NCBI RefSeq assembly: GCF_019649055.1
Contig: NW_026570464.1
Location: 1-64,000, forward strand
DNA: 64,000 nt
Reading direction: 5' to 3'
Source of the DNA: Paramacrobiotus metropolitanus
Lineage: Eukaryota; Tardigrada; Eutardigrada; Parachela; Macrobiotidae
Part shown: positions 35,760-44,978 of the stretch, one piece after another
Layout of the letters: each line of letters opens with the position of its first letter
Position numbering within the stretch: position 1 is the first letter of the stretch
The notes under the pieces: generated by a model
Databases searched by the model: none
The model's input: only the letters and a program-made list of their open reading frames with translations
What the model was told of the DNA's origin: nothing
Program-made: the position numbers and the translations under genes

Positions 35760-36555
35760 GAATGCGAACGAGTGCGATTTTACGAACAAAAGCATCATTT
35801 CCCACAGCTATTTTCCTCGGTGGGTTTGCCACCTTCATCAAATCATCGGGCCAGGAGGTGTCTGTGCCGATTTTGCAAACTGATCGAGGTTACGAAGAAG
35901 ACTTGAAAAAGATCGCCTACCAGTTTGCAAGCTTCTTGCTATGCGTAAATGCGTAAGCGGCCTTGCAATCTAGATCAAGGCCAAGGCCGGAGCTCTGAAT
36001 GCTGGACTGCCTACTTTAGTTATAAACGTATTACATTTATATATCTTTCTGTTCCATAAGGAAACAAGAGCCAAGGAGGCGATAGTCATTGCTTGCCATG
36101 CATGTGCCACGGAGTGATCACGCGCACGTCCTCCTGCTAGACCTGAGGCCAGATGTCGCTATCTTTCTCCGTGGGCATGCGGGGGCCACGGAGTTGAAGC
36201 ATGCAGTGCTATTCATACGCACATCCTGCCTGTGGGAACTCCCACATTAAAGTATTTTGTCTCCAAGGTAATATGATTACGAAATGCACTGCTGTCGTTT
36301 GTACACAGGGTGTTGAACAGTTGGACTTTATTCAACTCACTCTCCGATGATTACAGTGTGATATCAACCAAAAATCGCTTGTGCATGAAGCCAAATATAA
36401 AAAAATATTTGGTAATGATGATCTCACATCATCTATCTTGCATCTGTTTTCTTATTATTTATTGACAGATTTTCTATGGCACGAGCAAATATTTCCGATC
36501 ACATGCCATACGCCCGGAATGCTGTTGAATAATAGCACAAAGAATTCTTTCTTTT
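35760..36555. other. Left flank of the giant retrotransposon, no gene seen
   Basis: I see no supportable gene. The last four bases before the LTR (36556-36559, GTTT) are the left target duplication. Confidence 0.4.
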
Positions 36556-36559
36556 GTTT

Positions 36560-36946
36560 TGTCAGAGACCGCTCATTCGAGGCGGTAGACACCTCTCGTG
36601 GCTTTCTCTCGCCCGCCCGCACACGGCAACGCCGTTCGTGCCGCGCTATTACGCTGCTTACTCAGCGTATACTTTGTCTACGCTGACCAATCAGCGCATT
36701 TCTCTGCACTCTTGGGGGCGGAGCCCTGCGCCTACGGGCGATTCCATGCTTTGCAGCATCAGCTGTTGCACACCGGCAGCACGCGGATTAATTATCACGA
36801 TTCCTAGCTAGCGCACTGCAGGCACTTTTTCCATAGCTTTTTCCCACATCGGGTTTTCCGTTGGTTTTGTGTTGTTGTTGCTTTATTGTTATCACAATAA
36901 AGGCTATTGGCCCCGTTTTCCATCTGCTTCTGTGTCATATCTGACA
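36560..36946 (+). repeat. 5' LTR
   Basis: 387 bp, TG...CA, with a terminal TGTCAGA/TCTGACA inverted repeat. AATAAA at 36896-36901 sits inside a perfect 9-bp hairpin (36881-36902, CTTTATTGT/ACAATAAAG). I see no clear TATA box. Confidence 0.93.
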
Positions 36947-36956
36947 TGGTAGCAGA
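36947..36956 (+). other. Primer-binding site, initiator-Met tRNA type
   Basis: TGGTAGCAGA directly follows the LTR. It is complementary to the ...TCTGCTACCA 3' end of animal initiator methionine tRNA over 10 bases, then diverges. A short match of this kind is usual for LTR elements. Confidence 0.75.
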
Positions 36957-37970
36957 CTCGCTCGGTTTTCTTTCCTGCGAGACCTCTGATCCCCAGTGAA
37001 GGCAACAATCGGTCGAACTACGCTGATCGCCTATAAGTAGGCCAGCCATCCCGCGACCACCATCTCCTGCATCATACAGGTTTCACTGGAAACCTGCAGC
37101 GCGACGGAATAATCATACGGGTCGGCGCCTATAAGTAGGTCCCCCGCAGCTTTGGCTCCCCGCGCAAAAACTGCGTTGGGTACGTCGCTGTTGACCAAAT
37201 AAGCACCCTACCGGGTTGCGTTGATACGGGTCAGCGCCTAAAAGTAGGCCTCCCGCAGATTTGGCTCCCGGCGCAAAAACTGCGTTCGGTACGGTCCTGA
37301 TACTCCATTACGCCCTATCGGGTGCGCTGCGGCCCTTACGGTTGAAAAGGGTGAAGTGGAACGACGGAGCAGCACTGTCTGGAGCGAACAAACCGCCGGT
37401 ATGACCTGTTGTGGCGTCGTAGGTTTTCGTAGAACCTTTTGAAAATTCGAGGTTTCCGCGTAGAACCTAAGCAAAACCCTTCATAACTTTTTAACGCTTA
37501 TCCGATTTGCTAAAAATTGGCATTTTCGGATTCCTCGTGAAATTCTGTACTAGAAAAACGTAACAGAACTCTCGAGAAATTTTTTCCTGACTTTTGACGA
37601 ATTATCGGCGAAAAATAATCGCCATTTTGTCCAGCCGGAATTTTCGCGAAAAAGTCGCGTGACGTCAAAGTGGTAACTTTCCATAAAATTTCGACCAATC
37701 AGAACACGTGGGAAACTTCCCCATGTTATAAGACTCGTAATGAGTCATATTGTTTTTTGAATTTTGCTCACTGCACGCTACTCGTGACGTAGAGCTTATT
37801 GCAAGACCACTTTGTAATCGACGTCACACTGGTCAGTAGCGTAACATAGGGCCATAGGAAGCTAACGCTAAACCTGAGCTCTAGCGTACCTGACCAGCAC
37901 CAACCAGCGACAGCCAACCCACCGTTCCGGTCCGGACCAAGATCAAAGAAATCTTTTAAGTCCCAATACC
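36957..37970 (+). repeat. 5' leader with tandem repeat units
   Basis: This is the 1-kb untranslated leader between primer site and gag. A unit of about 68 bp containing GCGCCTA(T/A)AAGTAGG, CGCAG, TTTGGCTCCC and GCAAAAACTGCG occurs at about 37117-37184 and 37226-37294, and its CGCCTATAAGTAGGCC core occurs a third time at 37028-37043. ACCCTACCGGGT (37205-37216) and CCCTATCGGG (37313-37322) are small hairpins that recur upstream of the 3' LTR. A structured leader could serve packaging, dimerisation or translation; the function is inferred. Confidence 0.65.
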
Positions 37971-38531
37971 ATGGGCCAAATCGAAAGCGCCTTGGCCAAG
38001 GTGATGCCATACACCAGCCATGAGCAACTCCAACGGAGATTGCTCAGTCCTATGGACGGGCGCCAACCTAACGAATACAAGAAGCAACTGGGGAAGAACT
38101 ATGCCACACGCGACCCACCGGGAACTTACGGTTTCCGCAGGGCCAAACAGAGCGGTTCTGAACCAGACGAGCCAAACTCGGCCGGCTCAACGAGTTCGGT
38201 CGAGGCCAAAGCCAGGCGGGACAGACAAATCCTGCCGGCCGACTTGGAAACCAGCGACGAACTAGTCTGGACGCCACCAGGGACGATACATTCCAGAAAG
38301 CGTCCGACGGATTGTCCGAGGCCAACCAGCCTCTGGACAGCCAACCTGGCGCCGATAGGACGGCCCAGGCCAACAGTGTCCCTCGGGACTTGGCGCATCA
38401 ACCGGCCATACCTGGTCCGGGCCAAGTCAAACTTGCGGCGCCAACGGCGGGCACAAGTGAGGACAAGACACGCACGGACGGACCAGGGCCAAACAACTTG
38501 GCCCGGTCCAACCTTGATGTCCAGGATCTGA
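37971..38531 (+). CDS. gag: Gag N-terminus (myristoylation-type start)
   Basis: The ATG opens a frame beginning MGQIESALAKVMPY. Gly at position 2 and Ser at position 6 fit the N-myristoylation consensus used by retroviral matrix proteins to bind membranes. The first 105 or so residues look like a folded, basic domain; after about residue 105 (near 38280) the reading frame becomes low-quality while the -1 frame carries the gag sequence (DDTFQKASDGLSEANQ). A one-base loss at CCAGGGACG would explain this. A ribosomal -1 shift is possible, but I see no classic slippery heptamer. I therefore treat this frame as the first part of the Gag at 38312-42127. Confidence 0.75.
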   Translation: MGQIESALAKVMPYTSHEQLQRRLLSPMDGRQPNEYKKQLGKNYATRDPPGTYGFRRAKQSGSEPDEPNSAGSTSSVEAKARRDRQILPADLETSDELVWTPPGTIHSRKRPTDCPRPTSLWTANLAPIGRPRPTVSLGTWRINRPYLVRAKSNLRRQRRAQVRTRHARTDQGQTTWPGPTLMSRI

Positions 38532-41500
38532 CAGCACGTCCAACCCTACCGGGCTCGGACCAGATCCAACCTGAGGCACTAACGGTGGCCAAAGGTGGAC
38601 GCAAGGCAAAGGGCCAAGCCAAAAAGGCTGGTCCAAAGGCACATGACCAGGGCCAACAGCCCGCGAGTCAGTCGCCACTCATGTTTGAGGACGATGGCCC
38701 AACCTACACAACGCCATCGCCAACCAATGACGTCATCGGCGCGTCTGGCCCGTCCAAACCGGACGAAGAGCCAATTGTGGACCTGGCCCAACTTAGCAGG
38801 GCCACAGCCAGGATGGACCTAAACCGGCCTTCCTGGGACACAACCCGCGCCAGCGTCACCCCGCCAAAGCTGAACCAGGCAACCCGGCCCGAGGAGCTCG
38901 ACGAAATCGACCAACTCAGGACCACAGTACGGGACCTGACCAAACAGCTGGCGGATATTGCAGAAGCAACCCTGCTATCCGAACGTTGGATGCAGGACGA
39001 GATCTGCAGGCACAAAGACCTTGCGTTCCAATCGGACGCAGAGGCTAAACGTGTCTCGGCCATACTGGCCCAGACCCAACTTGAGCTAACTCAGCTCAAG
39101 TTGTCACCATGTCCTAATGCTGAGCGAGACCAGCTCTACACGACAATCCACAGCCTAGAAACGGCTGTGGCGGGCCTTGAAGCCCTGCTCACCTCTACGA
39201 GGACCGAGCTGGCCAAAGCCAGGGACGACTTGGCTGCGGCCCGGGCCACTATTGATGACACTGACTCTGAGGCGGACCGCCTTCAGAGAGAAAACGAGCG
39301 TCTCACCGACGACTTGTCCAATTTGCAGGACGAAATCAACCGCCTGCGGAATGGATACAACCTTCTTTATGAGAGTCACCAGAACCTCATGAAGACTATC
39401 CAACAAGGAGGACTGATGAGCCAAACGGTTCAGCAGAAGGAAGCACAAAACGTGCAACTCCAGCAACAGATCGTTGCCCTCCAGAGCCAGCTCAACACCG
39501 AAGCAACCATTCGGGTCCAACTTGAGCAAAACAGCGCCATTGGACATCAAAACTTCGTCCAATTGGAGCAGGCCTTCAATCAAGCCAAACAGGTGATCCA
39601 GGGCCAACAAGACCGGATCATCGTTTTGGAGGCCAATAATGCCGGCCTGGTCAAAGACTACCAGGCGGCCACCCAACGTATAACTGAGCTAAACGAGGAC
39701 CTGGAAAGGCTAAACATGGAAAACGCCTGTTTAGATGCGGAGAAATCACATCTCGCTGATATAAACTCCGAGTTGTCCGCAGGACCACCGTCCTACCATA
39801 CCTTTCCGGACTCGGACACACAACGTCGACAAGAAAAAGTCGACGAGGCTCTGCGGCAGGGCCAACGCTTCTACCGAGAGCCAGTGTATCACCAGCAGAA
39901 CTATCAAGTGAATATGGCTGTGGAGGGACCATCGGTTGGAGATCTTCCAAAGGGGCCAACCATACCCGCGCCTCCCAGCCCGGTGGACCGCGGAACATCA
40001 ACGGCGACAGTAACACTGCCGCCACCACCAGTCCCGGTCACCACAACAGCCACTACTGGTCCAACGACGATAGTGACGCCTGCAACGCAGACTTATCCGT
40101 CTACGTCAAGCGGGTCAAGCTTTGATCCGAGCCAGGCAACACCCAGCCACAGCTACTTCGGATCAAGGCCACCATACCCGTCCTTGTATCCGTCGATATT
40201 CCCGAACATGGACTTCAATTTTAGTCCACAACCGGCCACAAGCCAGGCTCACACCAGCGCCATGGATCCAAACCGGACCAACCCAATGAGCCCAACGCTC
40301 GGGCCATCGGCCATGCAAGGACAGATAGGAGGCCAAAGTGGTACACCAACGGTGCAACCACCACTAGTAGGCCAACTAAGCCTATTTGGCCCTCCTATCA
40401 CGGCGGCAGCCCAAACGGGCCAAGCTCAGCCACAGATGGGCCAAACCACGCCCACAGGCCAAAACGTGCCCCAACCACCAAGCATACCGCCAACAGCGGC
40501 CATGCCACCAGGACCAGCAGCCCAACCAGGCCAGGGCCAAAATGCGCCCATGTTGGTCCAGCTCCCGAATGGAGCATACGCATGGATGGCGTCCAACGGG
40601 GCTATCCAGATTGTACCGGGCCAACCATTGTGGGCCCAACCTCAGCAAGTGCCGCTAACACCACAGCAGCCAACACCTGCCCCATCACCACCGGTCAGCC
40701 CAGCTCTCTCAACCAGAGAGCAAATTAAAGAAATGGCCCAAGAGATGGGAAAAGCCACCGCGAGAGCTCAAGTCCGCACCGAGTTGCCAAAATTTGATGG
40801 CAACAAAACAATGGTGAAAGGATGGCTTGCACAGGTCCGACGAATCTGTAAGCAGTCGTTCGATCTGAAGAAACCAGATCCGGACTTTATGAGCCGCATT
40901 TACATGGCCGTATCAGATCCTGTAAAGGAATGGTACACTGGCCAAGCCAATCGTGAAGACGAGGACGGTTGGACAGTGGAACAGTGGCTTCAGAAATTTG
41001 CCACTCGTTACGGCGATGATAAGCAGCAGGCAACTGCCATGGGAGAAATCACACATCGGTACTACCAGCACCTGACCGAAACCCCTGAGCAGTATTACGA
41101 CGCCATGCTGACCCTCCAGACGCGCGCTGGCTTGGACGACACCATGACCCTCCACTTCCTGAGGGAGAACGTGAAGGAGCCAGAACTGCGCCGCGCTCTG
41201 GACATCCGGATACCAAAGTCACCGGCAGAATTCCGGGACTATGTCCGGCAGTACACAATGGGAAAGCCGGAGTACGAAGGGAAAGCAAGCCGCGGATACC
41301 CAACAAGCCGAACGGCCATACAAACGCCACCAGCCCAAGTCGTACCACAACAACCGGCACTCTATCCCCCGCAGGCTACACAAGCCCAAATTGAGGCAAC
41401 ATACGCCGCCATCGCGGCCTTGAACTTAGCCTCCCCACAACGTGGGTCTACACCGCCAAATGGCGGTAGTGGCGGCTATGGCCAGGCCCGAAACCAGGGC

Positions 41501-42127
41501 AACTATGGCTACAGCCAGGGCAACAGCGGCGGAGGACCAAAGGGCAAGTTCTCCAAGGGCCAAAACGCCAGCTTTAGCGGAAACCAAAGCGGCAACAGCC
41601 CTGGAGGACAAAACCGAAGCCCGGGAGGCCAGAGTGGCCAACGCCAGACTCTGAGCCCCGAAGAGGCCCGCAGACAAGAGGACATGTACATCGACCGGGT
41701 CGAGCGCATGTTCGAGCGATGGGCCAAAGACGGGATAATTACCTGCAACCACCACCCAACCGACGGCTGTGGCTACGCGAACAGGCCATATGGCGAAAAT
41801 CCAAACCGAAAATGGTATTTGGATTGGCGAAATCGCTATCAAAAAGGCTACCCTACCGGGTCAGCCAATCCTAACCGCCTCGGCTTAGTGCCACCCAAAC
41901 AACCCAGACCACCGCGTGGTAATGGAGGGACAGGCAGCCGAAGGCAGTCCACCGGCTCAGGAAGTGGGTCCGGTGGCGGCAACCGACAGAATGGTCCAAA
42001 GCAGGGATACCAGACGCCAGCCAACGAAAGGGCAGCGTTACCACCCATACCGGACCAGCTGGTGAAGCCAAATGGCAACAGCGGCGGCGGCCCTAACCGG
42101 GCCAGCCCAACCGCGGGAAACGCATAA
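38312..42127 (+). CDS. gag: Giant Gag: coiled coil, capsid domain, Gly/Asn-rich tail
   Basis: 1,271 codons, open from about 38280 without its own ATG (it begins at a TTG), so it continues from the 37971 frame. In order: a Pro/Ala/Gln-rich linker (residues 1-190); a long coiled coil (about 193-490, for example LQRENERLTDDLSNLQDEIN); a Pro/Gln/Thr-rich linker (500-800); a Ty3/gypsy capsid domain (about 820-990) with LPKFDGN, WLAQVRR, YYDAML and RAGL motifs; then a Gly/Asn/Ser/Gln-rich RNA-binding-like stretch (about 1040-1115) and a C-terminal region with ITCNHHPTDGCGY. There is no CCHC zinc knuckle. Ordinary Ty3/gypsy Gags are 300-500 residues, so this one is several times larger. It would form the virus-like particle; the coiled coil suggests multimerisation or cargo or host-protein binding. 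Capsid identity is solid; the roles of the extra parts are inference. Confidence 0.88.
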   Translation: MSEANQPLDSQPGADRTAQANSVPRDLAHQPAIPGPGQVKLAAPTAGTSEDKTRTDGPGPNNLARSNLDVQDLTARPTLPGSDQIQPEALTVAKGGRKAKGQAKKAGPKAHDQGQQPASQSPLMFEDDGPTYTTPSPTNDVIGASGPSKPDEEPIVDLAQLSRATARMDLNRPSWDTTRASVTPPKLNQATRPEELDEIDQLRTTVRDLTKQLADIAEATLLSERWMQDEICRHKDLAFQSDAEAKRVSAILAQTQLELTQLKLSPCPNAERDQLYTTIHSLETAVAGLEALLTSTRTELAKARDDLAAARATIDDTDSEADRLQRENERLTDDLSNLQDEINRLRNGYNLLYESHQNLMKTIQQGGLMSQTVQQKEAQNVQLQQQIVALQSQLNTEATIRVQLEQNSAIGHQNFVQLEQAFNQAKQVIQGQQDRIIVLEANNAGLVKDYQAATQRITELNEDLERLNMENACLDAEKSHLADINSELSAGPPSYHTFPDSDTQRRQEKVDEALRQGQRFYREPVYHQQNYQVNMAVEGPSVGDLPKGPTIPAPPSPVDRGTSTATVTLPPPPVPVTTTATTGPTTIVTPATQTYPSTSSGSSFDPSQATPSHSYFGSRPPYPSLYPSIFPNMDFNFSPQPATSQAHTSAMDPNRTNPMSPTLGPSAMQGQIGGQSGTPTVQPPLVGQLSLFGPPITAAAQTGQAQPQMGQTTPTGQNVPQPPSIPPTAAMPPGPAAQPGQGQNAPMLVQLPNGAYAWMASNGAIQIVPGQPLWAQPQQVPLTPQQPTPAPSPPVSPALSTREQIKEMAQEMGKATARAQVRTELPKFDGNKTMVKGWLAQVRRICKQSFDLKKPDPDFMSRIYMAVSDPVKEWYTGQANREDEDGWTVEQWLQKFATRYGDDKQQATAMGEITHRYYQHLTETPEQYYDAMLTLQTRAGLDDTMTLHFLRENVKEPELRRALDIRIPKSPAEFRDYVRQYTMGKPEYEGKASRGYPTSRTAIQTPPAQVVPQQPALYPPQATQAQIEATYAAIAALNLASPQRGSTPPNGGSGGYGQARNQGNYGYSQGNSGGGPKGKFSKGQNASFSGNQSGNSPGGQNRSPGGQSGQRQTLSPEEARRQEDMYIDRVERMFERWAKDGIITCNHHPTDGCGYANRPYGENPNRKWYLDWRNRYQKGYPTGSANPNRLGLVPPKQPRPPRGNGGTGSRRQSTGSGSGSGGGNRQNGPKQGYQTPANERAALPPIPDQLVKPNGNSGGGPNRASPTAGNA

Positions 42128-42219
42128 GGTCGGGGAGTATCGGCAATTCACCCGACCTGAGACCGGAACCGAAACCGCCGGACATAACCCATACTATTAC
42201 TAATCCGCACTTAACCTAC

Positions 42220-43512
42220 ATGGATCCCAAACTAACCCCTACGGCTCAACAGCCCACCAGTGGATCCAGGCTTTGCGCCAAACCAGCGCCTAAGCCACCT
42301 GGCTCTAAAAGCGATGCCAGGCCGACAGTCGTATTGCAAGCGACCAAGTCGATTTTCGGAGCCTCAACTAACCCCAAGGCCAACCGATCACCAAAACTCG
42401 GAGCCTCAACCAACCCTAAGGCCAACCGAATACGTGGCAAAGCGAGACGTCGCACCACGAACATGACGTATCCTAAATCGGCGTCAGACACATCCTCCGA
42501 CAGCGCAACGGAAGGATGGTCCGTACAAGATACGGACAGCGAGGTCGGATCCTTAAAAGATTGGACAACCGAACCTCTTGAGGCGTCAAGTCCCCGTACC
42601 TGCTGGCCCCAGATCGGTGGACAACCCCTCGGCACCACACCAACGGTGCGAACTATAAACAGCTCACGGACCTTCCTTAACACCAAAAGTATGTTTTCCA
42701 CCCTACGGGTTGCGGAAACACCACCACAGGAAGAGTCTGTCCAACAGCAGCCACCTTCACCTCACTACGCTCCTGATGATCCAGGACCAGTGTCGCTAAT
42801 CCCCATTGTACCAGTGATGCGGGAAGTGACAGTTGGCCTGGATGAGAATCGCAAACCGAAAACCGTCAGAGCATGGACGCACAAAGTCCAAATTGGACCA
42901 GTCCACACGCTCGCCATGCTGGACACTGGAGCCGAGACATCCCTCATCAGCCAGCAATTCTGCACCGCCAATGGCATCAAAACAGAGCCGTTAGGACGGA
43001 ACACCAAAATCCTTGGTGTCGGCGGACAAACCGCCTTCGTGGTCTCCCACTGCTGCACCGTACAAGTGACACTGCAGGGATACAAGAGCCACCACACGTT
43101 CTTCGTCCAACCGACGTTAACGGACGTGCGCGTATTACTTGGCTGTGACTATCTCCAATCCAAGTTTACCTTCATCCTTAAGCCAAACGAAGAAATCGTT
43201 TGGGACGCGGTAAAGTCTATCCCGATACCAGAGGCACCGGGACCCGATGATGAAGTGAGAGTTAATCGGCTTGATCACCCGAAAGGTTCTCCTTCTACCT
43301 GTTGGGAATGCCTGGACACCATTGAAAGCCTCATATGGGAGCTGCGCGTCCATAACGCAATCGAGCGTTATATGACTCAATTCCGTGCAGGCATACTCAA
43401 GCCAAATCACGGGATAGTAAAGACTATCCCGATACCAGAGGCACCGGGCCAACGGCCGGTGCCTGACAGAGAAACTAACGTACCGCTAACGTGGGCGCAG
43501 ATAGCAGACTAG
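42220..43512 (+). CDS. pro: Aspartic protease polyprotein segment
   Basis: 430 codons from ATG, 92 bp after the gag stop and in a different frame from gag. The N-terminal 190 residues are low-complexity and include a tandem GASTNPKANR duplication. The protease core follows: LAMLDTGAETSLIS (active-site DTGA, Asp about residue 234) and LLGCDYL (about 306), matching the retropepsin pattern. After it KPN-x-x-IV-...SIPIPEAPG occurs twice, an internal duplication. It cleaves Gag and Pol during particle maturation. The frame ends at TAG (43510-43512) and then stays open in the same frame past a second TAG (43597-43599) into the linker, so it may once have been continuous with Pol. Whether the stops are read through or are mutations cannot be told from one copy. 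Confidence 0.85.
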   Translation: MDPKLTPTAQQPTSGSRLCAKPAPKPPGSKSDARPTVVLQATKSIFGASTNPKANRSPKLGASTNPKANRIRGKARRRTTNMTYPKSASDTSSDSATEGWSVQDTDSEVGSLKDWTTEPLEASSPRTCWPQIGGQPLGTTPTVRTINSSRTFLNTKSMFSTLRVAETPPQEESVQQQPPSPHYAPDDPGPVSLIPIVPVMREVTVGLDENRKPKTVRAWTHKVQIGPVHTLAMLDTGAETSLISQQFCTANGIKTEPLGRNTKILGVGGQTAFVVSHCCTVQVTLQGYKSHHTFFVQPTLTDVRVLLGCDYLQSKFTFILKPNEEIVWDAVKSIPIPEAPGPDDEVRVNRLDHPKGSPSTCWECLDTIESLIWELRVHNAIERYMTQFRAGILKPNHGIVKTIPIPEAPGQRPVPDRETNVPLTWAQIAD

Positions 43513-43611
43513 TACGGACCATTCGCCCAAGAACTGGACGACTTGGTCCAAGAAGGAGCTTTATGGGAGGACGAACGTCTAGCCCTCGTGTGGGAATAGA
43601 GGGAGTACCAC

Positions 43612-44580
43612 ATGGAAATGCCGAAAGCACTCCAAAAGATGTGCACGGATTTTTTCGACGACGTAATAACGCTTCGAAAACAAGTGGCCCAACATCCTGG
43701 CTTAAGCGTCAGCATACGGCCAAAGTACGACCTGAGCCTGACTAACGTTAGGACCATACCGGAACCATTGCCGGAAGCTGCACCGCATATAGCGACAAAA
43801 GTGCGCTTCAATGATGGCCCACACCCAGAACAGGGAGGCCATCGAAGGGACACCAGCCAGAACGAGCAGGACCCTTCATCAGAGGAAGTCCAACTGACTT
43901 GTCCTCTATGTGGAGACGGCGTTGAAGCGGTAATACGGGCCATACAAACCCGTTCGACTCAACGTTGGGCAAAAGGCCGACCAGCCTCGCCACTCCCAAA
44001 TGGGGACCGTCCAACCACTTTGGCGGAACCGGACGAACCTGAAAAACAGGGAATCGCAACCGGAGCGCCAGAGATCCAAGAAATGGATCCCGTGACCAAA
44101 CCGGCACCAACAGTGGCCGGAGGAGCGCCAACCTCTAACGAGGGCAATGGCAAGCCAAAACCCGAGCAAGAAGACAAACCCGAGTCTACCGATTCGGACG
44201 TCCAAAGCTCAAGTGACTCACCGGACACGGACTCCGATAACCAATCATCGGAGGAGTCAAGCGATGAAGAAGAGGACACAGAAATTCTCCAACTCCGAGC
44301 CGAGGCACCGGTAATCCGCAAACTGCGGACCGAACGTCCAACGGACTGCCTCAAGGAAGAGAGAGAAGTCGTCTTCGTTCATCAGCGGTACAACTTACCA
44401 GCCTACTCAACTTGCTGGATTAAGGTCCGGTCCTATCGGACTATGGACCCGGGACGGCCAATCCACTTTAAATCGCTGAGACGACCACACCGCTTGGTTA
44501 TACCGATCGAAGCGGAGGTCCAAACTCGAAACAGCGAACACGCGTGGATTCAGGTCCAAAATAAGTCCCGACGCGACTAA
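43612..44580 (+). CDS. Pol linker protein, first part
   Basis: 322 codons in the same frame as the protease, between two in-frame stops (TAG 43597-43599, TAA 44578-44580). It starts with a helical segment (MPKALQKMCTDFFDDVITLRKQ) and a CPLCGDGV Cys pair, and a long acidic Ser/Asp/Glu stretch follows (about residues 195-230). It ends with a beta-rich segment (YNLPAYSTCWIKVRSYR...HAWIQVQN) that runs through the stop into ILRKGAKVG. That last part resembles the segment just upstream of the reverse transcriptase, as if duplicated. There is no catalytic motif. Confidence 0.65.
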   Translation: MEMPKALQKMCTDFFDDVITLRKQVAQHPGLSVSIRPKYDLSLTNVRTIPEPLPEAAPHIATKVRFNDGPHPEQGGHRRDTSQNEQDPSSEEVQLTCPLCGDGVEAVIRAIQTRSTQRWAKGRPASPLPNGDRPTTLAEPDEPEKQGIATGAPEIQEMDPVTKPAPTVAGGAPTSNEGNGKPKPEQEDKPESTDSDVQSSSDSPDTDSDNQSSEESSDEEEDTEILQLRAEAPVIRKLRTERPTDCLKEEREVVFVHQRYNLPAYSTCWIKVRSYRTMDPGRPIHFKSLRRPHRLVIPIEAEVQTRNSEHAWIQVQNKSRRD

Positions 44581-44610
44581 ATTCTCCGCAAAGGTGCAAA
44601 AGTTGGCCAT

Positions 44611-44975
44611 ATGTACTACAGTGACATATATGAGCCAGACATCAAGGAGGACGGCGTAGATTGGTCAATTCCCAATGCCGACGCCTTACCATGGCCAAAA
44701 GCGGCAGGGAATAATCCAAACCGGTACCGCACTATTAACGACCATGCTATGGTCCGGGCAACTGTAAAAGTGGAGCTCCCACCGGAGTCCGTCACCCCGG
44801 TCCAAGTCAGCATCGACTTTCCTGTCGACCCGAGACAGAAACTCATGTACCTCGGAAGCCAAGATACCAAACGGAGTCTGGCCATGCTCGACGGACCAGT
44901 CCGGCATGATGGCAACAGTTTCACCATACTGGTGTCAAACTATTCCAAGAGCCCCACATACTCCGGAAAGGAGTC
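44611..44975 (+). CDS. Pol linker, pre-RT beta domain
   Basis: The same frame continues after the TAA at 44578-44580 with MYYSDIYEPD, then a VKVELPPESVTPVQVSID and FTILVSNYSKSP block. This is the beta-rich segment that normally leads into a Ty3/gypsy RT. At about 44950-44965 the coding signal moves to the -1 frame (ILRKGVNMGQVEPYEEI), which is the pol frame, so the open frame beyond about 44975 (it runs to 45120) is a shadow. The frameshift could be a mutation near the CCCC run or a programmed shift. Confidence 0.65.
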
Positions 44976-44978
44976 AAC

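Noticed and set aside
36560-36946. LTR of a BEL/Pao or copia element
   Set aside because: RT precedes integrase and the integrase has the Ty3/gypsy zinc and C-terminal motifs, so the class is Ty3/gypsy-type.
39155-39676. Long antisense frame within gag (173 codons)
   Set aside because: It is a mirror of the coiled-coil coding bias; the sense frame has clear capsid and coil features.
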